64,000 nucleotides of DNA from JALHVH01 sp963773685 (GTDB taxonomy: Bacteria > Acidobacteriota > Aminicenantia > Aminicenantales > Saccharicenantaceae). The stretch lies in NCBI GenBank assembly GCA_963773685.1, contig CAVZBY010000002.1, positions 248,001-312,000 of the forward strand, given 5' to 3'. The position numbers and the translations under genes were made by a program. This document shows, piece by piece, positions 49,160 through 59,165 of this stretch. The first letter of the stretch is position 1, and every line of letters begins with the position of its first letter. The notes below the pieces were generated by a model. That model saw nothing but the letters and a program-made list of their open reading frames with translations. It had not been told where the DNA came from and did not search any database.

Positions 49160-50497
49160 CTAGGAAAGCTTCCGGGCCTCCATATAGAACCTCTTCTCCC
49201 AGGCCTCGCCCATGGAGAAGGTCTTGCGCGGCAGGGCCCCGTCCAGAATGACCGTGCGGAAGAGCTGGTTCTTGTCCATGGCCGGCAGGTAGAAGCCCCG
49301 GTTCCCGGCCAGGCTTCCGATCTTGACGACGGCGTCGGTCCCATGGACGTAGTCGATGCCCGCCGCTCCCCGGTTCTTCAGGAAGGCGTCGAGGAAGCTC
49401 TGAAGAGTTCCGACGGCCAGGTTGGAATCCGGGCCTTCGATCTCGATGACGCCGAACTCGCCGGCGCGGATGACGCCGATCCGGTGCTTTCCCGACGGCG
49501 CGCCGTCGACGGCGGCCTTCATGGCCCGAAAATCGCCCGCCGGCTCGAAGGAATAGCGTCCGCGGTAGAAGTCCTTCATCTCCTCGAGAGGGTAGCGCCC
49601 CGGGGCCGTGTCGAAGATGACCCGGTGGATCGGTTCGAAGCTCAGGGCGTCATCATGGAGGTTGACCAGCTCGACGAGGGCGTGCCTCAACGGCGAGGAC
49701 ATGATCGCGGCCGGATCGGGGGCGGACTCCTTGGCCTTTTCCCATATGGCCTTGGCCGTCGCCAGGGAATGGTTGCCGTCGCCCATCGCATAAAGAAGGA
49801 CGGGCGTCCCCGGAGGCAGGCCGAACCGGCCCGCAAAATGCGCCGGGTCGGCCAGGCCTTCCAGGGCCCGGACGACGCCGTGCTCCAGGGCGGGTTCGCT
49901 CACCCGGCGGCCGGCCAGGCGCCCGGAGTCCATCATCAGCTCGAAGTCATAGAGAAGCTCGAGGCGGTCCCGATTCCTCCGCAGGGGGCCGATCACCGTG
50001 TCCTCCGGGTCGTCGATGAGGACCATGATGTGAGGGAGCTCGAGGGGCGCGCCCTCGCGGATCCGGACCCTGGGCGGAATGCGCTCGAGGATCGTGCCTT
50101 CGGTCGCCCGGATCATGCTCGTCGAGCCCTTCCGGAAATCGTAGTGTTCGAGGTCGAGGCAGACGACCAGCCCCTTGCGCGTGTGCCCTCCCGTCTGGCG
50201 TTCGACGTAAACGAGGCCTTCGAGCTCGCGGAACAGGCCGGAATCCAGGTACGCCTTCATGGAGCGGCGGATCCCGGCGATCCGCGCTTCGGGGTCCTTC
50301 TCGTTGAGATAGACCTCGGGATAGATGAGGTTCAACGTGGATGGGGCGGAGCCGGCCACCTCGGCGACCCTCTGCCAGTATTCGGGCTCCGACGTGTATT
50401 GATCGCAGGCGATGACGGCCCATTTCCTGAGGTCCGTGCCCGGCTTCGGGAGACTGATCTCCGGGATGCCCAGGCCGATCGATTTGTGCGTCTTCAT
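49160..50497 (-). CDS. DUF1015 family protein
   Basis: 445 residues, full family length. WAVIACDQYTSEPEYW, LLYAMGDGNHSLATAKAIWE, PIHRVIF and YVHGTDAV are the conserved blocks. The family is widespread in anaerobes and of uncertain function. The GDGNHSLA motif has been taken as a possible active site. Monocistronic, with a good promoter. Confidence 0.9.
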   Translation of the reverse strand: MKTHKSIGLGIPEISLPKPGTDLRKWAVIACDQYTSEPEYWQRVAEVAGSAPSTLNLIYPEVYLNEKDPEARIAGIRRSMKAYLDSGLFRELEGLVYVERQTGGHTRKGLVVCLDLEHYDFRKGSTSMIRATEGTILERIPPRVRIREGAPLELPHIMVLIDDPEDTVIGPLRRNRDRLELLYDFELMMDSGRLAGRRVSEPALEHGVVRALEGLADPAHFAGRFGLPPGTPVLLYAMGDGNHSLATAKAIWEKAKESAPDPAAIMSSPLRHALVELVNLHDDALSFEPIHRVIFDTAPGRYPLEEMKDFYRGRYSFEPAGDFRAMKAAVDGAPSGKHRIGVIRAGEFGVIEIEGPDSNLAVGTLQSFLDAFLKNRGAAGIDYVHGTDAVVKIGSLAGNRGFYLPAMDKNQLFRTVILDGALPRKTFSMGEAWEKRFYMEARKLS

Positions 50498-50540
50498 GAT
50501 GCGTTCCTTTCCTTAATATCGTGTATGAACGCCGTTGGAT

Positions 50541-50569
50541 TTTATACATCAAAGGGCCGCCTTTTTCAA
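50541..50569 (-). promoter_or_regulatory. Sigma-70-type promoter for the DUF1015 gene
   Basis: Minus-strand TTGAAA (50569-50564), a 17-base spacer and TATAAA (50546-50541), about 45 bases before the ATG at 50497. Confidence 0.7.
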
Positions 50570-50573
50570 CGTC

Positions 50574-50602
50574 TTGTCCGGCCGGACGGCGTATGGTATA
50601 AG
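50574..50602 (+). promoter_or_regulatory. Sigma-70-type promoter for the pseudo-hydrolase operon
   Basis: TTGTCC (50574-50579), a 17-base spacer and TATAAG (50597-50602), 24 bases before the ATG at 50626. It is divergent from the DUF1015 promoter. Confidence 0.55.
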
Positions 50603-50625
50603 CAGGGCGTCGAGGCGTCATCCCC

Positions 50626-52100
50626 ATGCCCAAACCGCGTTCCGCCGGTCTCGTGATCATCTGCGGGCTGGCGTCCGTCTTTCTTGCGGCGGGCTGTCAG
50701 ACGCGGGCCTCGCTGACGAAGGCGAGGATGAAGAAGGTCGAAAGGGGGCTCCTCCGGGCTGTCGTCATCAAGGGGACCAAGAGCGAACGATCGCCTTTGG
50801 GCGAGCGGATGGAATTCTACAAGGTCCCCGGGGCGAGCATCGTTCTCCTCGACCGCTATGAGGTCGATTGGGCGAAAGCCTATGGATACCGCGATATCCA
50901 ATCCTACGCGCCGGTAACGCCGGATACGCTCTTCCAGGCCGGGGCGCTCGGCCAGCCCGTCGCGGCGGCGGCCCTTCTCTCCCTGGTCGACCGCGGGAAG
51001 CTGGACCTGGATGCCGACGCGGGACGGGCGCTGCGTTCCTGGAAACCGGCCCTTCCGGAAAGCGGCGCCTCGAAGCCCCCGTCCTGACCCTGAGGAAGCT
51101 CTTGGCCCACGCGTCCGGCCTCGGAGGCCAGGTTTTCGAGGGCCGCCCCAGGAAGGACCCCCTGCCGTCGCTCGCTCAGGTCCTCGACGGGATTCCTCCC
51201 GCGGCGAATCGGCCCGTCCTCGAGGGGTTCCGGCCGGACGCGATCGGCGATTCCGAATCCGGATATGTCATCGTCGAGCAGATCGCCGCCGATGCGGGCG
51301 GAATGCCGTTCCCGGCCCTTGCCGAAGAAGCCGTCCTCGGTCCGCTGGGCATGAAGGACAGCTCCTTCGAAGCGCCGCTTCCGGCGGCCCTCGAAGCCCG
51401 GGCCGCCTCCGGACACCTCCGGCAGGGACCGGGCGTTTCGGGAGGCTGGCTGAACTACTGCGAATCCGCCTCCAAGGGATTGTGGGCGACCCCGCTCGAT
51501 TACGCGAGCTTCCTTGTCGGCCTCGTTTCCGACGCCAGGGGGGGGCCGAAAAAGATGTTGTCGCCCGAGTCGGCCAGGGCCGTCCTGACGCCCCAGTTCC
51601 GTGACCGGGGCTTCGGGGTCCGGGTCGGCGGGACCGGGAACGACGTCCATTTCATCGTCCGGGGGCGGACGTGCGGGTTCGCCGCCCTGGCCGTGTTCTA
51701 TCCGGGCCGGGGCCAGGGACTCGTCGTCATGGCGAACAGCGACAACGGGGGCCTGCTCGCCGACGAGATCCTGCGGGCGGCGTCGGCCGCTTACGAGTGG
51801 CCGGACTTCAAACCGGAAGAAAGGCCCCTCTATCGGCTCGACCCCTCGACCTACGCCCCGTACGTCGGGCGGTACGAGATCTCACCGGACTATGCCCTCG
51901 ATGTCGCCGTCGAGGATTATTACCTCGTCGTCCGTCCGACGGGCCAGGCGCGGACGAAATTCTTTGTGGAGAGCGAGACGATCTTCTTCTCGGTAGATCC
52001 CTTCATCCGCATCCAGTTCCGGCGCGACGACAAGGGCCTCGTGGCAGGGCTCGTCCTCTGGCAGGAGGATTTCGAGCAGAAGGCCGTGAAGGTGCGATGA
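50626..52100 (+). CDS. Beta-lactamase-fold lipoprotein without catalytic residues (one frameshift)
   Basis: About 490 residues. IICGLASVFLAAGCQ is a lipoprotein signal. The fold of class C serine hydrolases is clear (VDWAKAYGYRDI, LLSLVDRGKLDLDAD, LRKLLAHASGLGG, LGPLGMKDSSF). However, the SxxK site reads GALGQ (Ser to Ala, Lys to Gln), the YxN region reads GDSESGYV, and the HxG region reads RTCGF. A break near 51070 joins the halves. All three motifs differ together, so this is probably a binding or scaffold pseudo-enzyme. It overlaps the lipid kinase gene (ATGA). Confidence 0.8.
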
Positions 52101-53033
52101 CGACCGGGGCGCTTTCGGTCCTGTTCAATCCGTCGGCCGGGCAGGGGAGGGCCCTCGGTCAACGGGGCCGCGTCGAGTCCCGACTCCGGGAGAACGGGGT
52201 CGTGTTCGACCTTGTCGTGACGCGGAGCGAAGACGAGTTGAGAAGCCTGGCCCGGACCCACGGCCGGAAATATGGGACGGTCGTCGCGGCCGGGGGCGAT
52301 TCCACCTTCCATCATCGTCGCCAACGAGCTCCTGGCGACCGGATCGGCCGCCCGCCTGGGCATGATCGGCGTCGGGTCCTCCAACGACATCGACCGGGAA
52401 TTCGGTCTGGATTCGCTGGACAAGGCGTGCGCGGCGCTGCGGGCGGGACGCACGCGCCGGATCGACGCGGGGCGCATCGTCCGCGGGGGCGAGACTCGGC
52501 GCTATTTCCTGGGCCAGGCCAATGTGGGGCTCGGCGCAATGGTGAATGCGTACGTTGCGGATCTCGCCCGAAAGAGGTCCAGGCTTGCCGCGCACCAGAC
52601 CCTGGCCGGGGTTCTCGGGGATCCTCAAGGCATACCGATCGGGACGGCTTCCTGTCACGCTCGAGGTCTCGGGCGGGGATAGGGAGGTCCATGGCGGCTT
52701 CGTCCTCGCCGTCTTCGGGAACACCCGCTACTGGGCGACCGGCAAGAATATCGTTCCCGACGCGAAGCCCGACGACGGAGTCCTCGACGCGTGCCTTGTC
52801 GAAGCGTGCCCGTTCGTGCGGCTCGATCCGGATCGCGGTCCTGGCGTCGCGCGGGGCCCACGGCCGCGCGAAAGGGGTTTCGTTCCTGAAAGCGGCGGCC
52901 TTCGACGTCTCCGGGCCGGTCCCCTTCGAGGTCCAGACCGACGGCGAGATCCTCGGGCGGCGCGGAGCATCCGGAGATGTTCGATGCCGTCAGGTTCGAC
53001 ATCCTGCCCGGGGCCCTGGAGATCGTCTGCTGA
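52097..53033 (+). CDS. Diacylglycerol/sphingosine-kinase-like lipid kinase (several frameshifts)
   Basis: About 310 residues. SVLFNPSAGQGRA is the N-terminal motif, VVAAGGDSTF corresponds to GGDGT (Gly to Ser), IGVGSSNDIDREFG to the GTxND segment, and QANVGLGAMVNAYV to the later core. VFGNTRYWATGKNIVPDAKP and DGVLDACLVE are typical of YegS/DgkB enzymes. Frame breaks lie near 52310, 52610 and after 52800. It phosphorylates a lipid at the inner membrane, using ATP; lipid identity unknown. Confidence 0.82.
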
Positions 53034-53046
53034 GCGGGGCCGCGGA

Positions 53047-53572
53047 TCAGCGCGTCACGCTGCGGATGCCCTCTTTGACGTAGGCTTCCCAGAACTCCCG
53101 GTAATGCGATCGCACTCTCGGCGATCTTCTCGATCTCTTCGGGCGTGAGCTTTCTGACGACCTTGGCGGGGGAGCCCAGGAGGAGCGTCCCCTCCGGATA
53201 TGTCTTTCCCGGCGGGACGAGGGAGCCGGCGCCGACGATGGAATCGCGGGAGATGACACAGCCGTCGAGGAGGACGGCCCCCATGCCGACGATGCAGTTG
53301 TCGCCGACCGTGCAGGCGTGGAGAATGGCTCCGTGCCCCACCGTGACCGCGCGGCCGAGGACCGTATTCCGGCCGTGATCGACATGGACGACGCCATTGT
53401 CCTGGATGTTGGTATTCTCGCCGATGACGATATCGGCGATGTCCGCACGGAGGACGCTGTTGTACCAGACGCTCGCTCCGGCGGCCAGCACGACGCGTCC
53501 GATGAGCCGGGCGCCTTCGGCGATGAAGGTTTCCGGATCGAGCACCGGGAGCCTTTCCTTGAGTTGTTCCAT
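53047..53572 (-). CDS. Gamma-class carbonic anhydrase family protein (one frameshift)
   Basis: About 175 residues of left-handed beta-helix hexapeptide repeats: FIAEGARLIGRVVLAAGASV, VLRADIADIVIGENTNIQDN, VVHVDHGRNTVLG, VGHGAILHACTVGDNCIVGM. The three zinc His are in VHVDHG and VGHGAILH. PPGKTYPEGTLLLGSPAK is the usual end. A frame break near 53105 precedes YREFWEAYVKEG. Its gene follows the MaoC gene. Confidence 0.88.
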
Positions 53573-53626
53573 TCCGACCTCCGTACCTGCGATCGTTCCC
53601 TTCTTCGGCGCGGCGCCCTTCCGGCG

Positions 53627-54089
53627 CTAGAAGACGATGAGGACGAGAAGCTCCGCGACCACAGCCGGCCGTCCTTCGCCTTCGATCTCCATCGTATTCC
53701 CGACCGTCGCCAGCATCCGGCGGAAGCCCTTCCGCTCGACGCTCTCGAGGACGGCGCGGTTGCGGACCCGTGCCGCCCGTCGGGACGGGGCTGACGAAGC
53801 GGACGCGGTTCAGTCCGTAATTGACCGCCATCCTGGGCCCCTCGCGGAGCAGGGCGCTTTGACCGAGGAAATGGGGCAGGAGGGAGAGGAGGAGGAATCC
53901 GTGAGCGACGGTGCCGCCGAGAGGGCCTTCCGCGGCCTTCACGCGGTCCACGTGGATCCACTGGCGGTCCTCGGTGCATTCGGCGAACGCGTCGACCCGT
54001 TCCTGGGTCACCGTGAGCCATTCGGATAGGCCGATCTCCTTTCCGACGAGGGCCCTGAGCTTTCTAGGGGTCAACCGGTCCCGAGCCAT
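53627..54089 (-). CDS. MaoC-like (R)-specific enoyl-CoA hydratase (one frameshift)
   Basis: About 154 residues, one hot-dog fold. LTVTQERVDAFAECTEDRQW, the HVD..A pattern and GTVAHGFLLLSLLPHF give the catalytic Asp and His. A frame break near 53790 joins VRFVSPVPTG with RNRAVLESVERKG. It hydrates enoyl-CoA in fatty-acid or butanoate metabolism. Confidence 0.87.
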
Positions 54090-54215
54090 GGACCCGATAT
54101 ATCAGGAATCGTTTCCCAAGTAAAGAAGGCCGGCCGCAGGTCGGTCCCGCCGCCTTCTCAAATCCCCGGGAGTCGGGTATACTAAGGACTTCGGCCGGTC
54201 GGATAAAGGATAGAG

Positions 54216-54920
54216 ATGAAAAAAATGACGCTTTTTCTGGCCGCGGTCCTGGCGGCATGGACTCCGGCGCGGGCCGACGACCTGATCGCCCCGGCCGTCC
54301 GTTGGGACCGGACCTCGACGAGCAGGCCGTTCCTCACGGTTTCGGTTCTCAGGAACACCCTTGAAGGCGACCTCGACGGGCTTCTTGCGTTGGGGACCAC
54401 GGAGAAGGTCTTCTATATCCCCAAGCTGGACCCGGGGCTCGGCCTCAGCGTCGGCTATGGGAGGATCCGCAAGAACGGGCTCTGGATGGTCAATATCACG
54501 CGTTCCTTCCACAACGCCACGTTCCGCGGCACGGATAGCTCGGCTTCGTACAACGCGGTCGAGTTCGGCGGCCGGGGCTATCTATGGTCCCGGGCGCCGG
54601 TCCGGCCTTATCTCCAAGCGGGGTTCGGCATGTCGCTGCTCCACGTCCGCGATGCGGCCGAGCGGGGCGGGACGATCTACGACGCCAACTATATAGGCCT
54701 GTCGGTCAACGGCGGGGCCGGCGTTCATGTCCCGCTGGGCCCGCGGATGTTCCTGACCGGAGGCGCGACCTACCGCTTTTTCGCCGGAATGTACGCCAAG
54801 GGCCCGGGGCGGGGCCGGGACGTCACCAACCTCTACATCGATCGCACCGGTCCGAGGCGTCATATTTTCCTCAAGGTCCCGGGACTCCGGCTGGAGGCCG
54901 GCGTCGGTTACTTCTTCTGA
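54216..54920 (+). CDS. Outer-membrane beta-barrel protein
   Basis: 234 residues. The signal peptide MKKMTLFLAAVLAAWTPARA is followed by amphipathic strands with alternating aromatic residues (GLGLSVGYGRIRKNGLWMVN, YLQAGFGMSLLHV, MFLTGGATYRFFAGMY). It ends VGYFF, with the terminal Phe that the Bam machinery recognises. No specific family recognised. TATACT at 54178 may be its -10. Confidence 0.75.
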   Translation: MKKMTLFLAAVLAAWTPARADDLIAPAVRWDRTSTSRPFLTVSVLRNTLEGDLDGLLALGTTEKVFYIPKLDPGLGLSVGYGRIRKNGLWMVNITRSFHNATFRGTDSSASYNAVEFGGRGYLWSRAPVRPYLQAGFGMSLLHVRDAAERGGTIYDANYIGLSVNGGAGVHVPLGPRMFLTGGATYRFFAGMYAKGPGRGRDVTNLYIDRTGPRRHIFLKVPGLRLEAGVGYFF

Positions 54921-54964
54921 TCGGCCCCGCGACGCGGGCCAACCCACGACGAGGATTCCTATCG

Positions 54965-55711
54965 ATGTATAAGGACCTTTCGGGCAAAAGAGTCGTGATC
55001 ACGGGGGGGGCGAGCGGTATCGGGCTGGCGACGGCCCTTCGGTTCGTCGCGGAAGGGGCCCGGGTTGCGATCATGGATATCGACCGCTCGGGTCTGACGG
55101 CCGCTGTCGAGCGCCACCCGGGCTTCCGTGCGGCGATCGAAGCGGATGTCAGCGATCCCGCCCGGGTCGAAGGGGCCTTCCGGGAAGCGGACGCCTGTCT
55201 CGGAGGCGTCGACGTTCTCGTCGCCAACGCGGGGATCAGCGTTCGCAGGGATTTCACGGACATCCCGAACGAGCAGTGGGCGCGCGTCCTCGGCGTCAAT
55301 CTCCATGGCGTCTTTTATTGCGCCCGCGAGGCCGCCCGGCGGATGCAGGCGCAGGGTTCGGGCGTCATCCTGATGACGGCGTCCACGAACGGGACCGAAG
55401 GCCACCCCCTTTATGCCGACTACAACGCCTCGAAGGCGGGCGTCATCCTTCTCGCCAAGACCATGGCCCTCGAGCTGGCGCCGGCCATCCGCGTCAACGC
55501 CGTCTGCCCGGGATACGTCCTCACGCCCATGCAAAAAGCCGAATATACCCCTGAAATGCTCGAGAGCGTGAACCGGAAGATCCCCATGAAGCGCCACGCC
55601 GAACCCGACGAGGTCGCCGCCCTGTTCGCGTTCCTGGCGTCCTCGGAAGCCGCCTACATCACCGGGGCGGAGATCTGCATCGACGGCGGAGAGACCGCCG
55701 GGCTTATATAG
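54965..55711 (+). CDS. Short-chain dehydrogenase/reductase (SDR)
   Basis: 248 residues, classical SDR. TGGASGIG (13-20) binds the nucleotide, VANAGIS is the NAG motif, MTASTNG the Ser and YNASKAG the Tyr/Lys pair. IMDIDRS after strand 2 has an acidic residue, favouring NAD(H). PGYVLTPM and YITGAEICIDGGE end the fold. Start chosen at ATG 54965, after an ACGAGGA ribosome site. Confidence 0.9.
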   Translation: MYKDLSGKRVVITGGASGIGLATALRFVAEGARVAIMDIDRSGLTAAVERHPGFRAAIEADVSDPARVEGAFREADACLGGVDVLVANAGISVRRDFTDIPNEQWARVLGVNLHGVFYCAREAARRMQAQGSGVILMTASTNGTEGHPLYADYNASKAGVILLAKTMALELAPAIRVNAVCPGYVLTPMQKAEYTPEMLESVNRKIPMKRHAEPDEVAALFAFLASSEAAYITGAEICIDGGETAGLI

Positions 55712-55747
55712 GTCGGGGCGCCGCTCCGGCCTCTCCCGCCGGCTCAG

Positions 55748-58700
55748 CTATTTTTTCCAGACGGGCACTCCGCGGCCCGGCGTCCAGGGCGCGCCGGCCG
55801 CTTCGAGCTCGTCGCCGAGCTTCTTGAGATCGACCTCGATGATGGTCCGGAACTCGTCCTGGAGCTTCTCATATTCGGAGGCCGCGATCTCGTAGCCGCG
55901 CCTCGCCGTCTCCGTGACCGGGCAGGTCGTCGACAGCTGGGTCGAGACGCGTTCCATGAGCGAGGGCTCGACCGCCTCCGAGCGCTGCCGCTTGGTCCTA
56001 TCCCCGAAGAGCCGCCGTGTCGCGGCCCTCAGCCTTTCCCGGAGGGCCGCGACCTTCTCTCCAAGCTTCGGACCGGCGCCGGGGGTCGCGAGAAGGGCTT
56101 TATTCATGGCCTCGAGGTTCCGGCCGGCTTCCTGGGCCGCGGAGCCGGCGCCCATCATGGCGCGCTGGAGCTCGCCGGCCTTCTTCTGGAAAGCGAGGAG
56201 CGAGGCCTTGTCCTTCTCGGCCAGGGCCGAAAGCCCCAGGGATTCGACCATGAACGTTTGCGGCTCTCCCAGGGGGGTCAGGACGCCGTCCGCGAGCTTG
56301 GCCATGGATACCGTGAACTTGCCGGGGACGACCAGGGGCCCCTCGGGGGCACGGTCCCAATCATCCCATTCCTCCGGCTGTCGGGCTTCGGGCTCGATGG
56401 GATCGACCGGCGGGTAGCGAAGGTCCCAGGCGATGCGGTGGACGCCCTTGCCCGCGGGTACCGGGATCCGCCGCACGACGCCGCCGGCTTCGTCCGTTAT
56501 CGTCAGGATGAGGACGGGCTTGTCCTCCGCCTCTTCTTTCCGCAGGGCCTCCCATCCGGGGAAGGGGATGGGCTTCCCGGCCTTGGAGATCTCTTTCTCG
56601 CGCTCGCGCCGGGCTTCGGCCGATGTTCTCAGGGAGTCCTTGAGATAATACGTGAACTCGGCTCCGAAGGGCGGATTGGGAGCGAGGTAATAGCCCTCGC
56701 CGAAGAAGCTCTTGCCGGACGAGTCGAACGCCCGGTACGGCACATATATCAGGGCCTTCCGAGGCGCGAACAGGACGGATTCCCGGCCCAGGGCCGTCGC
56801 ATCGAGCGCCCTGAGGGGCGAATAGTCGTCGAGGACGAAGAAGCCGCGCCCGAACGAGGCGCCGACGAGGTCGCCTTCGCGCTCCTGGACCTCGATGTCC
56901 CGGAACGAAATGGTCGGGACCCCGCCCGAGAGCTTCGCCCAGCTCCTGCCGCCGTCGAGCGTGGCGTAGATGCCGAACTCCGTGCCGGCGAATAGGAGGT
57001 CCTTCTTGACGTTGTCCTGGGCGACCGACCAAACGATCATTCGGTCCGGCAGTCCGGCGCCGATGTTGGTCCAGGTTCTGCCCCGGTCGGCGCTCATGAG
57101 CAGGTAGGGCTTATAGTTTCCCATTTTATGATCGTCCACGGCCGCGAAGACCGTGTTCCCGTCATGCTTCGACGCCTTGATCCGATTGACGAAATAGGAA
57201 GGGGGGACTCCCGGAATGCTCTCGATCCGGCGCCACGTGGCGCCGCCGTCCTCTGTGACCTGGATGAGGCCGTCGTCGGTGCCGGCGTAGATGAGCCCAT
57301 CGACGAGGGGCGATTCCGCGATGGCGGAGATCGTCCCGAACATCGACATCGCGCCGTGGTCCCAAAGGGCGTCCACGCTCCAGGTCCGGCCCATTATGCT
57401 CTGCTCGAGGCGGAAGACGCCGCGGGTCAGGTCCGGGCTGATGCGCTTCCAGGAGTTGCCGCGGTCGTCGCTCTTCCAGACGTGCTGGGACGCGTAGTAG
57501 AGCCGGGAGGGGGAATGGGGGCTGATGAGGATCGGCGAGTCCCAGTTGAAGCGGAGCGGAGGGTCGCCGGGCTCCGGGCGCGGGCTGATATAGACGGCTT
57601 CCTTGCTCTTCTTGTCGAACCGGAGGAGGTTCCCTTCCTGCCACTCGACGTAGACGACGTCGGGGTCCGTCGGGTCCACGGCGCTGGCGTAGCCGTCCGC
57701 CCCGAAGGTGATGAGCCAGTCGGCGTTGGCGATGCCGTTCGCCTTGAGCGTCCGCGAGGGTCCGAGCTGGCTGCCGTTGTCCTGGGCTCCGCCGTGGATG
57801 TTGTAGAAGGGGAGGGCGTTGTCGAGGGCCAGCTTGTAGAACTGGGTCACCGGCAGGTTGTCGAAGAAACGCCACGTCCGGCCGCGGTCGAAGCTCTCGT
57901 ACAATCCCCCGTCGCAGCCGCTGAGGAGATAGTCCGGATCGCCGGCGACGAAGGCCAGGGCATGATTATCGACGTGCTTGTTCCTTTCTCCGACGGGGCG
58001 CCACGTCCTTCCGCCGTCGTCGCTCACCCTCTGGACGGGGTCCATCTGGTAAACGCGGTCGAAGGTATTGGGATCGGCGAAGATCTCCTGATAGTAGTGC
58101 GGGCCCGTCCCGCCGGAGATGTAGGAGCTCCGCTTCTCGAAGCTCTCGCCCCGGTTCGCCGACCTGTAGAAGCCCTTCTGCTCCGGCCCGGCCTCGACGG
58201 TCGCGTAAACGACGCGCGGGTCCAGGGGGGAGACGGCGAGGCCGATCTTCCCGATGTCTCCCGAAGGCAATCCGACCGTGAGCTTCCGCCATGTCGCGCC
58301 GGCGTCCTCGCTCTTGTAGATCCCGGATTCGGGCCCGCCGGCCATGAAGGCGGCCACGGACCTCCGCCTCTGGTAGGCGGCCGCGTAGATGACGTCGGGA
58401 TTCGAGGGGTCGAATTCGGCGCTGGCGACTCCCGTGTCCTTGGACACTTCGAGCGACGGCTTCCATGTTTTTCCGCCGTCGACGCTCTTGAACAATCCCC
58501 GCTCGCCCCCGGGCGACCAGAGAGGCCCCTCGGAGGCGACGTATACGGTCGCCGCGTCGCGGGGGTCGACGAGGACGCGGGCGATATGCTCGGAGGCTTT
58601 GAGACCCATGTTCGTCCATGTCTCGCCGCCGTTCAGGCTCTTGTAGACGCCGTCGCCGTAACCGACGTGACGGCCGCTGACGTTCTCGCCGGTCCCCACC

Positions 58701-59047
58701 CAGACGATCTCCGGGTTTCCGGGGGTCAGCGTGATACAGCCGATGGAATAGGAGCCTTGATCATCGAAAATAGGCTTCCAGGTCAGTCCGGCGTTCTCAG
58801 TCTTCCAGACGCCCCCCGAAGCGGCGGCAACGTACCAGACGCGCCGGTTCCGGGGATGGATGGCGACGTCGCTGAGGCGGCCGGATGTCAGCGCGGGGCC
58901 GATGTTGCGGAACGCCAGCCCGGCGAGGATGTCGGACGTCAGCCCGCCGGCCTTCTCCGCCTGAGCGGCGGGCCGGTCCTTCCCGGCCGAAAGGACCGGA
59001 GACAAGGCCCAAAGGAGGACGCAGAAACCGACGAGATATTTCTTCAT
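55748..59047 (-). CDS. VPS10/sortilin-like BNR-repeat exported protein
   Basis: 1,099 residues. GGAGGGATCC precedes the ATG at 59047. The signal peptide is YLVGFCVLLWALSPVLSA. The body is a ten-bladed-type propeller with BNR/Asp-box repeats (SxDxGxTW: SVDGGKTWKPS, SEDAGATWRKL, SADRGRTWTNI). The C-terminal third has a fibronectin-like region (VGPAGKGVHRIAWDLRYPP-like) and a helical bundle. Such sortilin-N proteins are abundant in Aminicenantes and Bacteroidota and are often called glycosyl hydrolases without catalytic proof. Probably a periplasmic or surface binding protein. Confidence 0.87.
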   Translation of the reverse strand: MKKYLVGFCVLLWALSPVLSAGKDRPAAQAEKAGGLTSDILAGLAFRNIGPALTSGRLSDVAIHPRNRRVWYVAAASGGVWKTENAGLTWKPIFDDQGSYSIGCITLTPGNPEIVWVGTGENVSGRHVGYGDGVYKSLNGGETWTNMGLKASEHIARVLVDPRDAATVYVASEGPLWSPGGERGLFKSVDGGKTWKPSLEVSKDTGVASAEFDPSNPDVIYAAAYQRRRSVAAFMAGGPESGIYKSEDAGATWRKLTVGLPSGDIGKIGLAVSPLDPRVVYATVEAGPEQKGFYRSANRGESFEKRSSYISGGTGPHYYQEIFADPNTFDRVYQMDPVQRVSDDGGRTWRPVGERNKHVDNHALAFVAGDPDYLLSGCDGGLYESFDRGRTWRFFDNLPVTQFYKLALDNALPFYNIHGGAQDNGSQLGPSRTLKANGIANADWLITFGADGYASAVDPTDPDVVYVEWQEGNLLRFDKKSKEAVYISPRPEPGDPPLRFNWDSPILISPHSPSRLYYASQHVWKSDDRGNSWKRISPDLTRGVFRLEQSIMGRTWSVDALWDHGAMSMFGTISAIAESPLVDGLIYAGTDDGLIQVTEDGGATWRRIESIPGVPPSYFVNRIKASKHDGNTVFAAVDDHKMGNYKPYLLMSADRGRTWTNIGAGLPDRMIVWSVAQDNVKKDLLFAGTEFGIYATLDGGRSWAKLSGGVPTISFRDIEVQEREGDLVGASFGRGFFVLDDYSPLRALDATALGRESVLFAPRKALIYVPYRAFDSSGKSFFGEGYYLAPNPPFGAEFTYYLKDSLRTSAEARREREKEISKAGKPIPFPGWEALRKEEAEDKPVLILTITDEAGGVVRRIPVPAGKGVHRIAWDLRYPPVDPIEPEARQPEEWDDWDRAPEGPLVVPGKFTVSMAKLADGVLTPLGEPQTFMVESLGLSALAEKDKASLLAFQKKAGELQRAMMGAGSAAQEAGRNLEAMNKALLATPGAGPKLGEKVAALRERLRAATRRLFGDRTKRQRSEAVEPSLMERVSTQLSTTCPVTETARRGYEIAASEYEKLQDEFRTIIEVDLKKLGDELEAAGAPWTPGRGVPVWKK

Positions 59048-59093
59048 GGATCCCTCCGTCGCGATTGAATCGAACATGATCTTCGGAAAGTCA

Positions 59094-59122
59094 TAAATAC
59101 GACAGAATGGCGGGAAATTCAA
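59094..59122 (-). promoter_or_regulatory. Sigma-70-type promoter for the VPS10-like gene
   Basis: Minus-strand TTGAAT (59122-59117), a 17-base spacer and TATTTA (59099-59094), about 47 bases before the ATG. Confidence 0.6.
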
Positions 59123-59129
59123 TGGGTCC

Positions 59130-59158
59130 TTGCTTCCTTTCCGCCCGGGCGCTAGAAT
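59130..59158 (+). promoter_or_regulatory. Promoter close to a small ORF
   Basis: TTGCTT (59130-59135), a 17-base spacer and TAGAAT (59153-59158). The ATG at 59166 is 7 bases after the -10, which predicts a leaderless transcript. Confidence 0.45.
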
Positions 59159-59165
59159 AGGTGCG

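Noticed and set aside
57128..59068. 646-codon plus-strand frame opposite the VPS10-like gene
   Set aside because: Shadow frame; the minus-strand protein has clear BNR repeats and a signal peptide.
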